DNA from: a bacterium
GTDB taxonomy: Bacteria > Sumerlaeota > Sumerlaeia > SLMS01
Assembly (NCBI GenBank): GCA_016125005.1
Contig: WGMQ01000062.1
Span: 1-64,000 of the forward strand
Length of the DNA stretch: 64,000 nucleotides
Direction: 5' to 3'
The notes under the pieces were generated by a model. It was given only the letters and a program-made list of their open reading frames with translations, had not been told where the DNA came from and searched no databases. Shown piece by piece: positions 45,627 through 55,618 of the stretch. Within the stretch, counting starts at the first letter, position 1, and each line of letters begins with the position of its first letter. Both the position numbers and the translations under genes were made by a program.

Positions 45627-46312
45627 GGTGCCGCTACTCCGTGCAGTCCGAAGACCGGGTTCTCACGCACGAGCGCGCAGATGATCTCGACCACGCGGGC
45701 CTCGTCGAAACACGTGCTGTCCACGATGGTGGCGTCCTCAGCCACACGCAGGGCCCCCCACGGACGCACGCGATCGCGGGCATCACGCTCCATCAGATTC
45801 GCGCGCACCTCGGCCCTGTCTGCGTTGCGCCCCGAGGCGCGCAACTGCGCCACGCGGCGCTCGACGCGAACCTCGGGAGAGGCGTCCAGGTAAATCTTGC
45901 AGGCGGCATCGGGGAAGACCACGGTGCCGATGTCGCGCCCCTCCAACACGGCGGGGCGTTCCGAGCCAATGCGCCGTTGCTGGGCTACCAAGGCCTCACG
46001 AACGGTGCGCACGTCGGCGACACGCGAAACGAAGCGGCTCACGGCCTCGTCGCGGATGGCATCGGTCACGTCGTGACCATCGACGGTGACCTCTCCGCTG
46101 GCGCCGAGGGAGATGCGCAGCCGATAGGCCAAGTCCGCCATGATGTTGTGGTTGTCCTGTTGTTCCACGGGGAGCTGCATCAGCTTCCAGGCCACAACGC
46201 GATACATCGCGCCCGTATCCAGGTGGCGAAATCCGAGTTCAGCGGCGACTTGTGCCGCGACGGTGCTCTTCCCGACCCCTACCGGGCCATCAATGGCCAC
46301 GACTTTCATCAT
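45623..46312 (-). CDS. cmk: Cytidylate kinase
   Basis: A 229-aa kinase of CMP and dCMP. The P-loop is DGPVGVGKST, then LGFRHLDTGAMYR, DVTDAIRDEAVSRFVSRVA, EGRDIGTVVFPDA and a C-terminal ATIVDSTCFDEARVVEII. The P-loop has Val where the family usually has Ala or Ser. Tandem ATGs at 46312 and 46309 follow a GGAGG at long spacing. It is the first gene of cmk-plsC-rpsA. Confidence 0.95.
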   Translation of the reverse strand: MMKVVAIDGPVGVGKSTVAAQVAAELGFRHLDTGAMYRVVAWKLMQLPVEQQDNHNIMADLAYRLRISLGASGEVTVDGHDVTDAIRDEAVSRFVSRVADVRTVREALVAQQRRIGSERPAVLEGRDIGTVVFPDAACKIYLDASPEVRVERRVAQLRASGRNADRAEVRANLMERDARDRVRPWGALRVAEDATIVDSTCFDEARVVEIICALVRENPVFGLHGVAAP

Positions 46313-46608
46313 GTGTATCACTTGGCCTCCGGGCATCGGGACTCCAAGGTGGGAGGCGGGCCGGAGGTCTCAAGGGAAAGGTGGGAGAGGTCGGGAAAAA
46401 TCGAATGACAGGGGTGAATTCCCTGAGTCATCGAAGGATAACCCCGGACGGACGCCTGCCGTCTCTCTCACGAAAGGCGACTTATCGACGATGTTCCGCT
46501 CGGGACCGTGAAGTTTTCCTTGAGCCTTTACCAGCCACTTCGGAAGCTTGGTACCGAAACTGGAAGCAATGTTCTGAATAGAGCATCCGAAGAAAAGGTC
46601 ACGAACCG

Positions 46609-49600
46609 ATGAAGAAGAGGACTATCCTTCGTGCTGCCTGGGGTTTGCCCACGTTGGCCGCCCCGGCCCTTGCAGCCCTCCTGGCCGCGGTCCCCGCTAG
46701 CACCCTCGCTGCGAGCCCAAAGCTCGATAGCTACAAGCAGGTGCCCGGCGCCGCCAAGTTGGGCGGTCCGCTCCTCGATGGCATCACAAGCTCCAAGGCG
46801 CTTGGCAAGTCCCTCAAGGACTCGCTGGCAGCTTATCCCATTCGCACCAGCGCCGATGGCATTGTGCTGGAACTGGTCGTTGACGGTTCCGACACAACGC
46901 TCTCCAAGTCCCTGCGACTCGCCGGTGCCAGTATTCTTTCCGAGAACCTGTCGCTCAATCGCATGACCGTCTCCGTGAATGACGAGGCGAGCCTGCTGGC
47001 CGTCGCCGCCATCGATTCGGTGCGACGCGTCAATCCGCTCGTCCGCCCCAGCACGGCAAACGGATCGGTCGATGGTTTCGGTGATGAAGCGCACTTTGCC
47101 GACCTCTACACCGGTCTGCCCAATGACCTGACTCGCGGCACAGGCGCCCGAATCGGCATCATTTCCGACAGCTTCGCCACCACCTCCGATGTCTTCGACA
47201 CCGACAACAGCGACGGCGTGAAGACCGAGTTGCTCGGTCCCGGCGCCGCCCTTGAGGCTCCCCTCGCCCCCGGCGTTTACACCTTCGTGGTGCAGACCGC
47301 CGAGGCTGGCGACTCCGTCAAGGTCTTCTGGGAAATCAACGGCGTGATCGCCCGCTACGATCAGGTGGTTGCCACTTCTGACAACACCGATCTTGACCGC
47401 GCCTGCCTTCGTTTCGTCGAACTCGATCAGAACGGCGAACCGCAGAGTCTTGAGGGGGCCCCGACTTTCCTTTTGGGCCCGGCGGATCCCAATCTTGGCC
47501 AGGGAACAGTCCCCGGCGGATTGACCGCCATCGAGGCAACCACCGCCGGAAGCTTCGTTGGCGATGGGCTTTTCCCGACCCTTCAGTACAACACCTCCAA
47601 TACTCTGGCTGCTTCGCCCCTGAGCTGCGCTGGTGACGGCACCGGTTACCGGTTCTTCACCTTCCGCCTCCTCAGCCAAGCCAGCGTCAAGTTCGAGGCC
47701 TACGCGGCCAGTTCCACTTCCGCGGTCAAACCCACACTGGGTCTGCGTGCGGGCTGCGCTCTCGACGGACAGGAGATCGACTGCGTCTCCGCCAACAGCG
47801 CCGGCAGCCTCCGCCGCAGCAAGCCGCAGCAGTCCGGCGACCTCCCCGCCATCGTGTCCATCCTCAAGGAACTTCCCGAGGTTGGATCGGACGAAGGCGC
47901 CGGCATGGCGGAACTTGTTTACGACATCGCACCGGGCGCGAGCCAGTTCTTCCACACCGGGTTTGTGAGCGCCGCCGACTTCGCGGACGGCGTTCGCAAG
48001 CTCGCCGGGTTGGAGAATGTGAACGGTGCCTTGACCGAGGGCTGTCAGGTGATTGTGGACGACATCAGCTGGTTCACCGAGCCGATGTACCAGACCGGCC
48101 TGATTGGTAAGGCCGTCGAGGAAGTGTCCGCGGAAGGCGTTGCGTACTTCAGCGCCATGGGCAACTCCGGCGATCAGTCGATCCGTCAGGTCTTCAACGA
48201 TATCTCCAGTCGCGATGATGAATCGCTCATCGCCACCGGCAACGACCTTCATCGCTGGCCCAACGGCAGCGGTTACCTTCCCGTTGAGGTTCCGCCCGGT
48301 GAGTTTTTCACCGCCTTCCTCTACTGGAACCAACCGTCGGAGAGCTTCTCGCCTTCTCTTCCCCTCCCCCGTGCAAGCCAGATCGACCTCGATCTCTACG
48401 TGACATACACCGCCGATGCGGCGGGCCTCGACGAAGCCTTCTCACCGGAAGGTGTCTCCGAGGGCCGTATCAGCCGCAACCCACAGGGTACGACCGGCAT
48501 TCCCTCCGGCGATCCGGTCGAGTTTGTCCAGTACCAGAACACCACCTCGCAGACCAAGACCGTCTATGTGGCCATCGACCACTTCTCGGGCTCGCAGGAA
48601 GACATTCCCCAGATCCCGGGCGTGCCGCTCGAGTTCACTCTCTGGTTCACGCAGATGACTGACGGTGTGAAGGTTACCGGCGTCAACAAGCCGGGAACCG
48701 GACATTACGGCGGTGTGGCCGGCAACGGTCACCGCAACGTCAGCGAGGCCTTCGCCATCGCAGCCGTTAACTACTTCGATTCTCCCCGCTTCGGCACGGA
48801 GAACTTCGAGACCCCTGAGATCGACGTCGAGGCGTTCAGCTCCCGCGGCGGCCCCGTCACGACCTTCTTCGACATCGACGGCCTCCCCGTGGTGAAGTCC
48901 TCCTTCAAGCCTGACTTTGCCGCCGTTGACGGCAATAACACCACCTTCTTCGGTGGGGCAGACTTTGATCTCGACGACCTGCCCAACTTCTTCGGCACGT
49001 CCGCCGCGGCTCCCAACGCCGCCGCGATCGCCGCGCTTATGAAGTCGCTCAAGCCCGACCTCACCCCCGCCCAAATCCGCGCGGCCTTCGAAGAGACGGT
49101 CATTGACGTGAAGGGCAATCGTGCCGGCCCAGGCCGCGATGACGTCTCCGGCTCGGGCTTCATCAAGGCCGACGCCGCCCTTCAGTACGTCGCCGACAAC
49201 TACGGTGTCGGTGGCGGTGCCCCGTCCCCGTCCAACGTCTCCTTCTTCAACTTCGCCGGTGGCGGCGGCTGGACCTTCGAGTCCCTCGTCGACTACACCG
49301 CCGCAGGTGCGGTTGCTGCTCCGGCTGGCATCACGCTGACCGCCACCAGCAACAGCGGAACCTTCGGCTTCTGGAAGTCCCCCGTGTTCGCCATCTCCGA
49401 TTCCCAGATTCCCGGCCTGACCGGCATCAAGGGCCAGATCGGAAACGGATCGCTCTTCCGCGCCACCTACCGTGTCAGCTCCAGCACCGATGATTCGGCG
49501 AAGACGGCTGATTTCCGCATGCGCGCCAGCAGCACCAACTTCGAATCCACCAACGAGTTGGTGATCTCCTCCGTGGGCTCGGGGCTCGCTTCGCCGAAGT

Positions 49601-50298
49601 CTGGCGATCCGCGCTTCTACCGTCAGTACTTCACCCAGCCCGCCAGCCAGGGACGCTTCCGCCTCTACTTCGACCTGATCGCCTTCCGCAGCCCCATCGA
49701 GGCGGGAAGCAGCCTAACCGTCAGCGAAGTCGGCGTCCAGTCGCTCTCCGAAGACGTCCTGCTCGATTCTCGCCTCGAGCGTCTGACGCTCTTCAGCGGC
49801 ACGAGCACGCAGGGTTGGGTCAGCGGCAGCGCCACTGAGACCTACGCACCACTTGCCACCTCCGTTTCCAACGGCCTGGCAATCGGTCCGGTCACCAGCT
49901 CTGGCACCATCGGCTTCAGCTTCTGGAGCTCGCCCGCAAGCGCGCCGCTCTTCAACATGGAGCGCAACCGCCTCTACCGCGTCACCTATCGCGTTTCGTC
50001 AAGTGCTGCTGCCAACGCGAAGCTGGACATCCCCACCTTCCGTCTCCGCGCCAACGACGTTTCCAACTCGCTGGCGGCCCTGCTCCACATCGATCCGATG
50101 TCCGATTCGTCGATCGTCCCCTACGCGGGCACGGCGGTGAACTACAAGCTGTACTTCGAAACCCCTGAGGCGCTCGTCGGCAACGGTGTTTACCTCTCCT
50201 TCGACCAGGTGTTCGTGCCGGGAACGGGTGTGAATCCCAGCTCCACCGCCAAGCTCGAAGCGGTGCGGGTGGACAGCTTCACCCTGCCGCCGCAGTAA
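46609..50298 (+). CDS. Exported subtilase-like (S8) protein with duplicated C-terminal modules
   Basis: A 1229-aa protein with a signal peptide (RAAWGLPTLAAPALAALLA). S8-type features: the Asp motif IGIISDSF (~188), YFSAMGNSGD (~517) with the oxyanion Asn, and the Ser motif GTSAAAPNAAA (~795). Where a subtilase has HGT-x-V-A there is EGAGMAELVYDIAPGA (~428), with no His. An Ig-like insertion separates the Asn and Ser segments. From ~880 to the end are two divergent modules related to the C-terminus of the 1435-aa protein at 25890-30197 (shared RATYRVSS and PTFRLRAND segments). The ATG has AAGG upstream. It may be a divergent protease or an inactive one. Confidence 0.8.
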   Translation: MKKRTILRAAWGLPTLAAPALAALLAAVPASTLAASPKLDSYKQVPGAAKLGGPLLDGITSSKALGKSLKDSLAAYPIRTSADGIVLELVVDGSDTTLSKSLRLAGASILSENLSLNRMTVSVNDEASLLAVAAIDSVRRVNPLVRPSTANGSVDGFGDEAHFADLYTGLPNDLTRGTGARIGIISDSFATTSDVFDTDNSDGVKTELLGPGAALEAPLAPGVYTFVVQTAEAGDSVKVFWEINGVIARYDQVVATSDNTDLDRACLRFVELDQNGEPQSLEGAPTFLLGPADPNLGQGTVPGGLTAIEATTAGSFVGDGLFPTLQYNTSNTLAASPLSCAGDGTGYRFFTFRLLSQASVKFEAYAASSTSAVKPTLGLRAGCALDGQEIDCVSANSAGSLRRSKPQQSGDLPAIVSILKELPEVGSDEGAGMAELVYDIAPGASQFFHTGFVSAADFADGVRKLAGLENVNGALTEGCQVIVDDISWFTEPMYQTGLIGKAVEEVSAEGVAYFSAMGNSGDQSIRQVFNDISSRDDESLIATGNDLHRWPNGSGYLPVEVPPGEFFTAFLYWNQPSESFSPSLPLPRASQIDLDLYVTYTADAAGLDEAFSPEGVSEGRISRNPQGTTGIPSGDPVEFVQYQNTTSQTKTVYVAIDHFSGSQEDIPQIPGVPLEFTLWFTQMTDGVKVTGVNKPGTGHYGGVAGNGHRNVSEAFAIAAVNYFDSPRFGTENFETPEIDVEAFSSRGGPVTTFFDIDGLPVVKSSFKPDFAAVDGNNTTFFGGADFDLDDLPNFFGTSAAAPNAAAIAALMKSLKPDLTPAQIRAAFEETVIDVKGNRAGPGRDDVSGSGFIKADAALQYVADNYGVGGGAPSPSNVSFFNFAGGGGWTFESLVDYTAAGAVAAPAGITLTATSNSGTFGFWKSPVFAISDSQIPGLTGIKGQIGNGSLFRATYRVSSSTDDSAKTADFRMRASSTNFESTNELVISSVGSGLASPKSGDPRFYRQYFTQPASQGRFRLYFDLIAFRSPIEAGSSLTVSEVGVQSLSEDVLLDSRLERLTLFSGTSTQGWVSGSATETYAPLATSVSNGLAIGPVTSSGTIGFSFWSSPASAPLFNMERNRLYRVTYRVSSSAAANAKLDIPTFRLRANDVSNSLAALLHIDPMSDSSIVPYAGTAVNYKLYFETPEALVGNGVYLSFDQVFVPGTGVNPSSTAKLEAVRVDSFTLPPQ

Positions 50299-50322
50299 CG
50301 ACCAATCAGCAGTTTTCTCCCG

Positions 50323-50352
50323 AAAAGGCCCCGGCACACGCCGGGGCCTTTT
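50323..50352 (+). terminator. Terminator of the subtilase-like gene
   Basis: A 13-bp stem (50323-50335 with 50340-50352) has an ACAC loop; the right arm ends in TTTT. It lies 25 bp past the stop. Confidence 0.88.
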
Positions 50353-50545
50353 GCTGTGAATGGAAGGGTTGCATCCATTGAATTCTTCATCAGGAAGCGG
50401 CGCTTTTACCTTGCGTTCGGGTGGGAAGCAAATGAGGCTCAGCATGTTGGCATCGAGACAGCGGGGAGGACATCGCATCGCGCTTCGTGGTGCGGCTCCC
50501 GGTGCCAGATTTGAACGCCGAACCCTCGAAAAAGGACAACTTACG

Positions 50546-51412
50546 ATGAAGCTTTTCGACTGCAAACTGATGCTGGCCGCCACCTTCGCCGGCCTGAGCC
50601 TGACTGCCCAGGCGGCTCTTCCCGTCTATACGGCCGACTTCGATGCGGCTCCCTACACCGTCAATGGGAGCATCAACGGGGTTCAGGGCTGGTCGGTCCT
50701 CAACTCCGAAGCCAAGGTTGTCTCAGGTAGCGGCGCCCGGGGAAGCGCCCAGTTCGTGGAACTTTCCGCCGGTGCCGAGGTCGATCTCGACCTGACCACC
50801 GTTGGCCAGCTCAACGGCGCCAACACCGTTTGGGTGGAAGGCTACTTCCGCGGTGCCGGCAGCGACACCACCCTCGCTGACGCCCGTGCCAGCTACCCCT
50901 CCACGGCCGCCTCCGCCATCGTCCACTTCAGCTCCGCCAACGGCATCGAGTTCCTCAACGGCGACCGCGCCGGTGGTGATGGCACCGTGACCGCCTCCAA
51001 CGTGGCCCTCGGCGCAGCCAACGCCAACAACTGGTACAAGATCACGATCCAGCTCAACTTCGCGACCTCCTCCTGGTCCGTGTGGGTCAACAACGTGAGC
51101 CGCGGCACCAACCTCGGCTTCAAGTCCTCCGGCGTTACTAAGCTGAACGGCTTTAAGAACCTCGCCCAGAATCAGGCTTTCTTCGACGCATTCCGCGTGG
51201 TCCTCCCGATCGCTGGCGACGCCAACGGCGACCAGAAGAAGGACTCGGCCGACGTGGCGACCCTCCTCCTCATCGCAAGCCAGGTTCCCGGCGACGCCTC
51301 CTACGACGTCATCACGCGCACCAATGGCGACGTGGCTGCTCCTTCAGCCAGCCTCACCATCGACAACACTGACGTCCAGACGCTGATCGACCAGATCACT
51401 GCTGGCACCTAA
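50546..51412 (+). CDS. Exported protein with C-terminal dockerin-like repeat
   Basis: A 288-aa protein. The ATG at 50546 has AAAGGA upstream and begins a signal peptide (LMLAATFAGLSLTAQA). Residues ~25-225 resemble a concanavalin/LamG-like beta-sandwich (WVEGYFRGAG; WYKITIQLNF; SWSVWVNNVSRGTNLGF). At the C-terminus is a dockerin-like calcium repeat pair (GDANGDQKKDSADVATLLL; TNGDVAAPSASLTIDNTDV). It carries one GTCTATAC copy just after the signal peptide. Probably secreted and glycan-related; no enzyme motif is seen. Confidence 0.75.
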   Translation: MKLFDCKLMLAATFAGLSLTAQAALPVYTADFDAAPYTVNGSINGVQGWSVLNSEAKVVSGSGARGSAQFVELSAGAEVDLDLTTVGQLNGANTVWVEGYFRGAGSDTTLADARASYPSTAASAIVHFSSANGIEFLNGDRAGGDGTVTASNVALGAANANNWYKITIQLNFATSSWSVWVNNVSRGTNLGFKSSGVTKLNGFKNLAQNQAFFDAFRVVLPIAGDANGDQKKDSADVATLLLIASQVPGDASYDVITRTNGDVAAPSASLTIDNTDVQTLIDQITAGT

Positions 51413-51587
51413 GCCTTCCACGAGTCGAAAACTGGGGCACTTCCCCCAGACAATCATCTTTGACACCCGGTGCCAGCGGCGATAGGTTCGCCTCTGGCAC
51501 TTGTCTTTATTCGGCGCAGGAGTCGCCGGCCCTCTCGTATCCGAGAGTTGATTTTCAATCTGCCGCACACCGTCGGAAAACGAAACC

Positions 51588-54500
51588 ATGAACGCTGGCC
51601 AGAGAATTATCGGTATCGACTTGGGCACCACCAACTCCGTCGTTTCGGTGGTTGAAGGCGACGAACCGGTGGTCATTCCCAATCAAGAGGGGGCCAACAA
51701 GACCCCCTCGGTCGTCGCCTTCCTCGACAACAACGATTGTATCGTCGGGGAAATCGCCCGCCGTCAGGCGTCGACCAATCCGCTCCGCACCATCACCAGC
51801 ATCAAGCGTCTCATGGGTGTCCAGTTCGAGGACCTCGACGAGTGGGTTCAGCATTTCCCCTACGAGATCGTCAACCACGACGACCGGCTCCTCATCAACG
51901 TAAACGGGATGGGATACGCCCCCGAGCAGATCAGCGCCCTGATCCTGAAGAAGCTCAAGGAATCCGCCGAGGCGTGGCTCGGTGAGGCGGTGTCCCAGGC
52001 GGTCATCACCGTTCCCGCACACTTCGACGACAACCAGCGCAACGCCACCATGGAAGCGGCCAAGATGGCCGGCCTTGATGTGCTCCGTCTCATCAACGAG
52101 CCGACCGCCGCGGCGCTCGCCTACGGAATTGGCAAGTCCGTATCCTCCGATGAGGTCATTGCCGTCTTCGACTTCGGCGGTGGTACCTTCGACATCACCG
52201 TGCTTGAGATATCCGAGAAGACCTTCGAAGTCCTCACCTCCTCCGGCGACAATCACCTCGGTGGCGACGATCTGGACAACGCACTGGTCGGCCTCATCGT
52301 GGAGGAGTTCCAGAAGCGCCATGGCGTGGACCTGATGCAGGATCCCGTTACGCTGCGCCGTTTGAAGGAAGTCGCCGAAAAGGCCAAGATCGAACTCTCT
52401 GTCGCCTCGCAGACCCTCATCGCGCTCCCCTTCATCACGTACAAGGACGGGCAGCCGCTCCACCTTGAGCGCCACCTTTCGCGCGAGGAATTCGAAGACC
52501 TCATCGAGCCGTTCATCAACCGGACCATCCGCTGTTGCAAGCGCGCGCTCGACGACGCCGGACTCAACAAGCGTGACGTCAAGAAGGTGATTCTCGTCGG
52601 CGGATCCACCCGTATCCCGTTGGTGCAGGATCTGGTCGAGGACTTCTTCGGCTTCGCTCCCTTCAAGGGCATCAACCCTGACGAAGTGGTGGCGCTCGGC
52701 GCCGCAACCCAGGCGGGCGTCTTCAACGGCAACATTGAGGAAGTGACCCTCATCGACGTCGCACCGCATTCCCTCGGTATTGAGGTGAAGGACGGAAAGT
52801 TTTCCAAGATCATCGACAAGAACGCGACGATCCCCATCAAGGCGGCCAAAAACTTCACAACGACGGAGGACAACCAGACCTTCGTCAATGTGCACATCCT
52901 TCAGGGTGAATCGGACGACGCCGCGGAGAATCGTTCCCTCGGCAAGTTTACGCTGTCGGATATTCCCGCCATGCCGCGCGGGCGCGCCCGCGTCCGCGTC
53001 ACGTTCTTCATGAACGCCGACGGCGTGATGGAAATCTCGGCCGAGGAACTCGGGTCTGGTGTGGCCAAGTCCCTGACGATCCTGCACAGCGGCCTCGACG
53101 ACGGTGAGAAGCGCAGCCGCAAGAAGGCGCGCCAGCGTCGCAGCGGGGGCACTCGCTCCAGCACGCGATCCGGATCCGGCGATGGCGGGCGTCGTGCCAG
53201 CAACAGCGGTTCCAGCAGCGCCGGAACCCCGATCAATCTTGGCAGATCGCGGAACATCGACTCCTCCGTTGTGCCGCTTGGCAGCGGTGCTCCGGCGGCC
53301 GCCCCGGATGCCGGCTTCGCTGTGCTTGGTGATACCAATCCGGGCACTGCTGCACCCCGGCCCGTGTCAGGGCTCCCCGCTGCTGCACCTGCCGCTCCGC
53401 CCGTCGCACCTCCCCCTCCCGTCCCGGCCCCCGATCCGGTCGGGGAGAGCGCCAGCTACCAGCAGCCCCAGCGCTATTCCCGAACCTCCTCGCCCGGCTT
53501 CGCCAATCCGTCGCCGGTTGCGCTCAGCGATCCGGGACCGACGGCCCACACGCCTGTCACCACCAAGTCCTCCCCCGCCAATTTTCCTGTCTCCCCACCG
53601 CCCTCTCTCCCCACGCCGATTCGCGAAGCCCACACGGTGGAACTCGTTGCTCCCCCCACGCCTCTGATTCCCGGCGGGGCGGATGGCGAAGATCCGCCGA
53701 CCCAATTGATGGCGGATATGCCCACCGCCGTGGCATTCCGGCGAGACACCCCCGAGGTCAAGCTCCCCGAGATCGTCACCAAGGGGATTGCCAAAGCCAT
53801 GGAAGGCGCCGATACGCCCGATGCGCACGCACTGTTCGCCCAGTCCATCGCCGCACTGGACTCTCCCGAGTGGAAAGACGACAAGTCCTGGGCGGCGATG
53901 CACGCACGGACCTGGCTCCAGCTGGCCCTCGGCCAGCTCGACGAAATGCGTCACTCGCTTTCCCACTTGGTCGAGACCTGCGCCGTGGAAAAGAGCGTCG
54001 AGCTTGTAGCCCTGTTCACCAGCGCCCTGAACCGATTCAGCGCGGTCGCCTCGATCCGGCGTGATCGTTCCCGATTCCGCGAACTGGCGGGAGACCTTGA
54101 AGGCGCCTGCGAGGATCTCGAGTTCGCCAACAAGATGGAAGCCCAACCCACCGACATGGAGCGGCTCGAGGATCTTTATCGTGCCCGCTGTTCCAACGGT
54201 TCCGATCCCGCAGCCCAGTTCAAGCTCGTGAAGGTATTCCTCAAGAGCAACCGCGTCGACGAGGCGATCGAGCTCCTGCAGGACTTGCAGCACCACGATG
54301 CCTACGAGACCCGCGCCACCAAGATCCTCGGCCTGTGCCACTGGCAGAAGAACCTCCACTTCCTCGCCTGGCAGAAGTTCAAGCAGCTGCGCCAGAACGA
54401 GGAAATTCGCGACATCCTCTTCCGTCTCGCCAACGACATGGAATCGACCGGCCAGCTCAACAATGCACTCACCGTCTACGAGCACATTGCGGCCGAAAAT

Positions 54501-55385
54501 GGCGATTATCGTGACGTCCAGGCCAAGATCAAGAAGCTCCGTTACCGCATCAAGATGCATCAGGACGAGAGCGAGCAGAGCAAGGCTTCGGCTGTCCTGA
54601 CGGATCCGCGCTTCACGATCCTGGAAGAGATCAATCGCGGCTCGATGGGCATCATCTACAAGGCCCAGGACAAGACGCTGGAGGAGATCGTGGCCCTCAA
54701 GGTCCTCAACGACTACCTCGGTGCCGACCCCTCCGCCGTCGAGCGCTTCAAGCGCGAAGCACGCGCCGCCAAGAAACTCAGCCACCCGTACATCGTCCGC
54801 ATCCACGACATGTTCGAGACCGGATCCAAGCGGTTCATCTCGATGGAGTACATCGAGGGCACCGACTTGAAACGGATGCTGGCGGATCGCACCTCCTTCA
54901 GCGAAGATCAGCTCGTCTACTACTTCCTCCAGATCTGCGACGCGCTTTCCTACGCGCACCGCCTCAACATCATCCACCGCGACATCAAGCCCGCAAACAT
55001 CATGATCACGTCGCAGAACTCCGTGAAGGTGACGGACTTCGGCATCGCGAAGATCCTGAAGGGTGAGGACAGCACGAAGAGCGGCACGGCGGTCATCGGG
55101 ACGCCGCTGTACATGGCTCCCGAGCAGATCACCGGCGAGGGCGTGGACGCACGCAGCGACATCTATTCGCTCGGCATCATGATGTACGAGCTCGTGAGCG
55201 GCCACCCGCCCTTCTACCTCGGCAACATCGAATATCACCACATCCACACCGCGCCGCCTCCCCTTCCCGACAAGGTTTCGGCCCGCCTGCGCGATGTCAT
55301 CATGAAGTGCGTCCAGAAGAACCCGGCGAACCGCTTCCAGAGCGTCGATGAGATCTTCGACGCGCTGCAGGTTCCGCGACGCTAA
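51588..55385 (+). CDS. Hsp70 (DnaK-like) fused to TPR-like region and Ser/Thr protein kinase
   Basis: A single 1265-aa frame. Residues 1-385 are an actin-fold Hsp70 nucleotide domain: GIDLGTTNSVVSV, FDFGGGTFDITVL, NEPTAAALAYG and VGGSTRIPLVQ. Residues ~390-510 match the beta substrate-binding subdomain (DVAPHSLGIEVKDG; FFMNADGVMEISAEE). The helical lid is missing and is replaced by a basic K/R/S/G stretch and a Pro/Ala-rich linker (to ~700). Residues ~705-980 look like TPR-type helices. The last ~260 residues are a complete kinase: INRGSMGIIY loop, VALKVL Lys, HRDIKPANI, TDFGIAK, MAPEQ. The first Gly of the loop is Asn. No membrane segment. Probably a soluble kinase regulated by client or nucleotide state; that is inference. 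Confidence 0.93.
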   Translation: MNAGQRIIGIDLGTTNSVVSVVEGDEPVVIPNQEGANKTPSVVAFLDNNDCIVGEIARRQASTNPLRTITSIKRLMGVQFEDLDEWVQHFPYEIVNHDDRLLINVNGMGYAPEQISALILKKLKESAEAWLGEAVSQAVITVPAHFDDNQRNATMEAAKMAGLDVLRLINEPTAAALAYGIGKSVSSDEVIAVFDFGGGTFDITVLEISEKTFEVLTSSGDNHLGGDDLDNALVGLIVEEFQKRHGVDLMQDPVTLRRLKEVAEKAKIELSVASQTLIALPFITYKDGQPLHLERHLSREEFEDLIEPFINRTIRCCKRALDDAGLNKRDVKKVILVGGSTRIPLVQDLVEDFFGFAPFKGINPDEVVALGAATQAGVFNGNIEEVTLIDVAPHSLGIEVKDGKFSKIIDKNATIPIKAAKNFTTTEDNQTFVNVHILQGESDDAAENRSLGKFTLSDIPAMPRGRARVRVTFFMNADGVMEISAEELGSGVAKSLTILHSGLDDGEKRSRKKARQRRSGGTRSSTRSGSGDGGRRASNSGSSSAGTPINLGRSRNIDSSVVPLGSGAPAAAPDAGFAVLGDTNPGTAAPRPVSGLPAAAPAAPPVAPPPPVPAPDPVGESASYQQPQRYSRTSSPGFANPSPVALSDPGPTAHTPVTTKSSPANFPVSPPPSLPTPIREAHTVELVAPPTPLIPGGADGEDPPTQLMADMPTAVAFRRDTPEVKLPEIVTKGIAKAMEGADTPDAHALFAQSIAALDSPEWKDDKSWAAMHARTWLQLALGQLDEMRHSLSHLVETCAVEKSVELVALFTSALNRFSAVASIRRDRSRFRELAGDLEGACEDLEFANKMEAQPTDMERLEDLYRARCSNGSDPAAQFKLVKVFLKSNRVDEAIELLQDLQHHDAYETRATKILGLCHWQKNLHFLAWQKFKQLRQNEEIRDILFRLANDMESTGQLNNALTVYEHIAAENGDYRDVQAKIKKLRYRIKMHQDESEQSKASAVLTDPRFTILEEINRGSMGIIYKAQDKTLEEIVALKVLNDYLGADPSAVERFKREARAAKKLSHPYIVRIHDMFETGSKRFISMEYIEGTDLKRMLADRTSFSEDQLVYYFLQICDALSYAHRLNIIHRDIKPANIMITSQNSVKVTDFGIAKILKGEDSTKSGTAVIGTPLYMAPEQITGEGVDARSDIYSLGIMMYELVSGHPPFYLGNIEYHHIHTAPPPLPDKVSARLRDVIMKCVQKNPANRFQSVDEIFDALQVPRR

Positions 55386-55445
55386 CGGGAACACGCGGAC
55401 GGCGAGGTCGCTGAAGAAATCTTCACCCGAACCTCACATTCGCTC

Positions 55446-55473
55446 TTGACCACCGCCGGGCGGTAGGCATGCT
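55446..55473 (+). promoter_or_regulatory. Possible promoter of tRNA-Ala
   Basis: TTGACC (55446-55451) and CATGCT (55468-55473) are spaced by 16 bp and lie ~18 bp before the tRNA. The -10 element is a weak match. Confidence 0.35.
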
Positions 55474-55490
55474 CTTCAAGCCTCGCGTGT

Positions 55491-55566
55491 GGGGGTATAG
55501 CTCAGTTGGTAGAGCACCAGGCTGGCAGTCTGGGTGTCAGCGGTTCGAATCCGCTTACCTCCACCA
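55491..55566 (+). tRNA. tRNA-Ala (anticodon GGC)
   Basis: A complete 76-nt cloverleaf. The acceptor stem GGGGGTA pairs with TACCTCC and contains the alanine identity pair G3-U70. The D-arm is GCTCAGTTGGTAGAGC. The anticodon loop CTGGCAG gives GGC. The T-arm holds GGTTCGAATCC. The discriminator is A and the CCA end is encoded. It reads codon GCC. Confidence 0.95.
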
Positions 55567-55588
55567 TTCACATCGCGACCAAAACTTG

Positions 55589-55618
55589 AAAAAGCCCCGC
55601 ATCTCCGCGGGGCTTTTT
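55589..55618 (+). terminator. Terminator of the tRNA gene
   Basis: A 12-bp stem (55589-55600 with 55607-55618) has a 6-nt loop and TTTTT at the right end, 22 bp past the tRNA. Confidence 0.9.

Noticed and set aside
46528-48333. 601-codon frame on the minus strand
   Set aside because: Antisense to the subtilase-like gene; no recognisable motif.
53367-55394. 675-codon frame on the minus strand, antisense to the kinase half
   Set aside because: Sense strand holds complete kinase motifs; the antisense protein has none.
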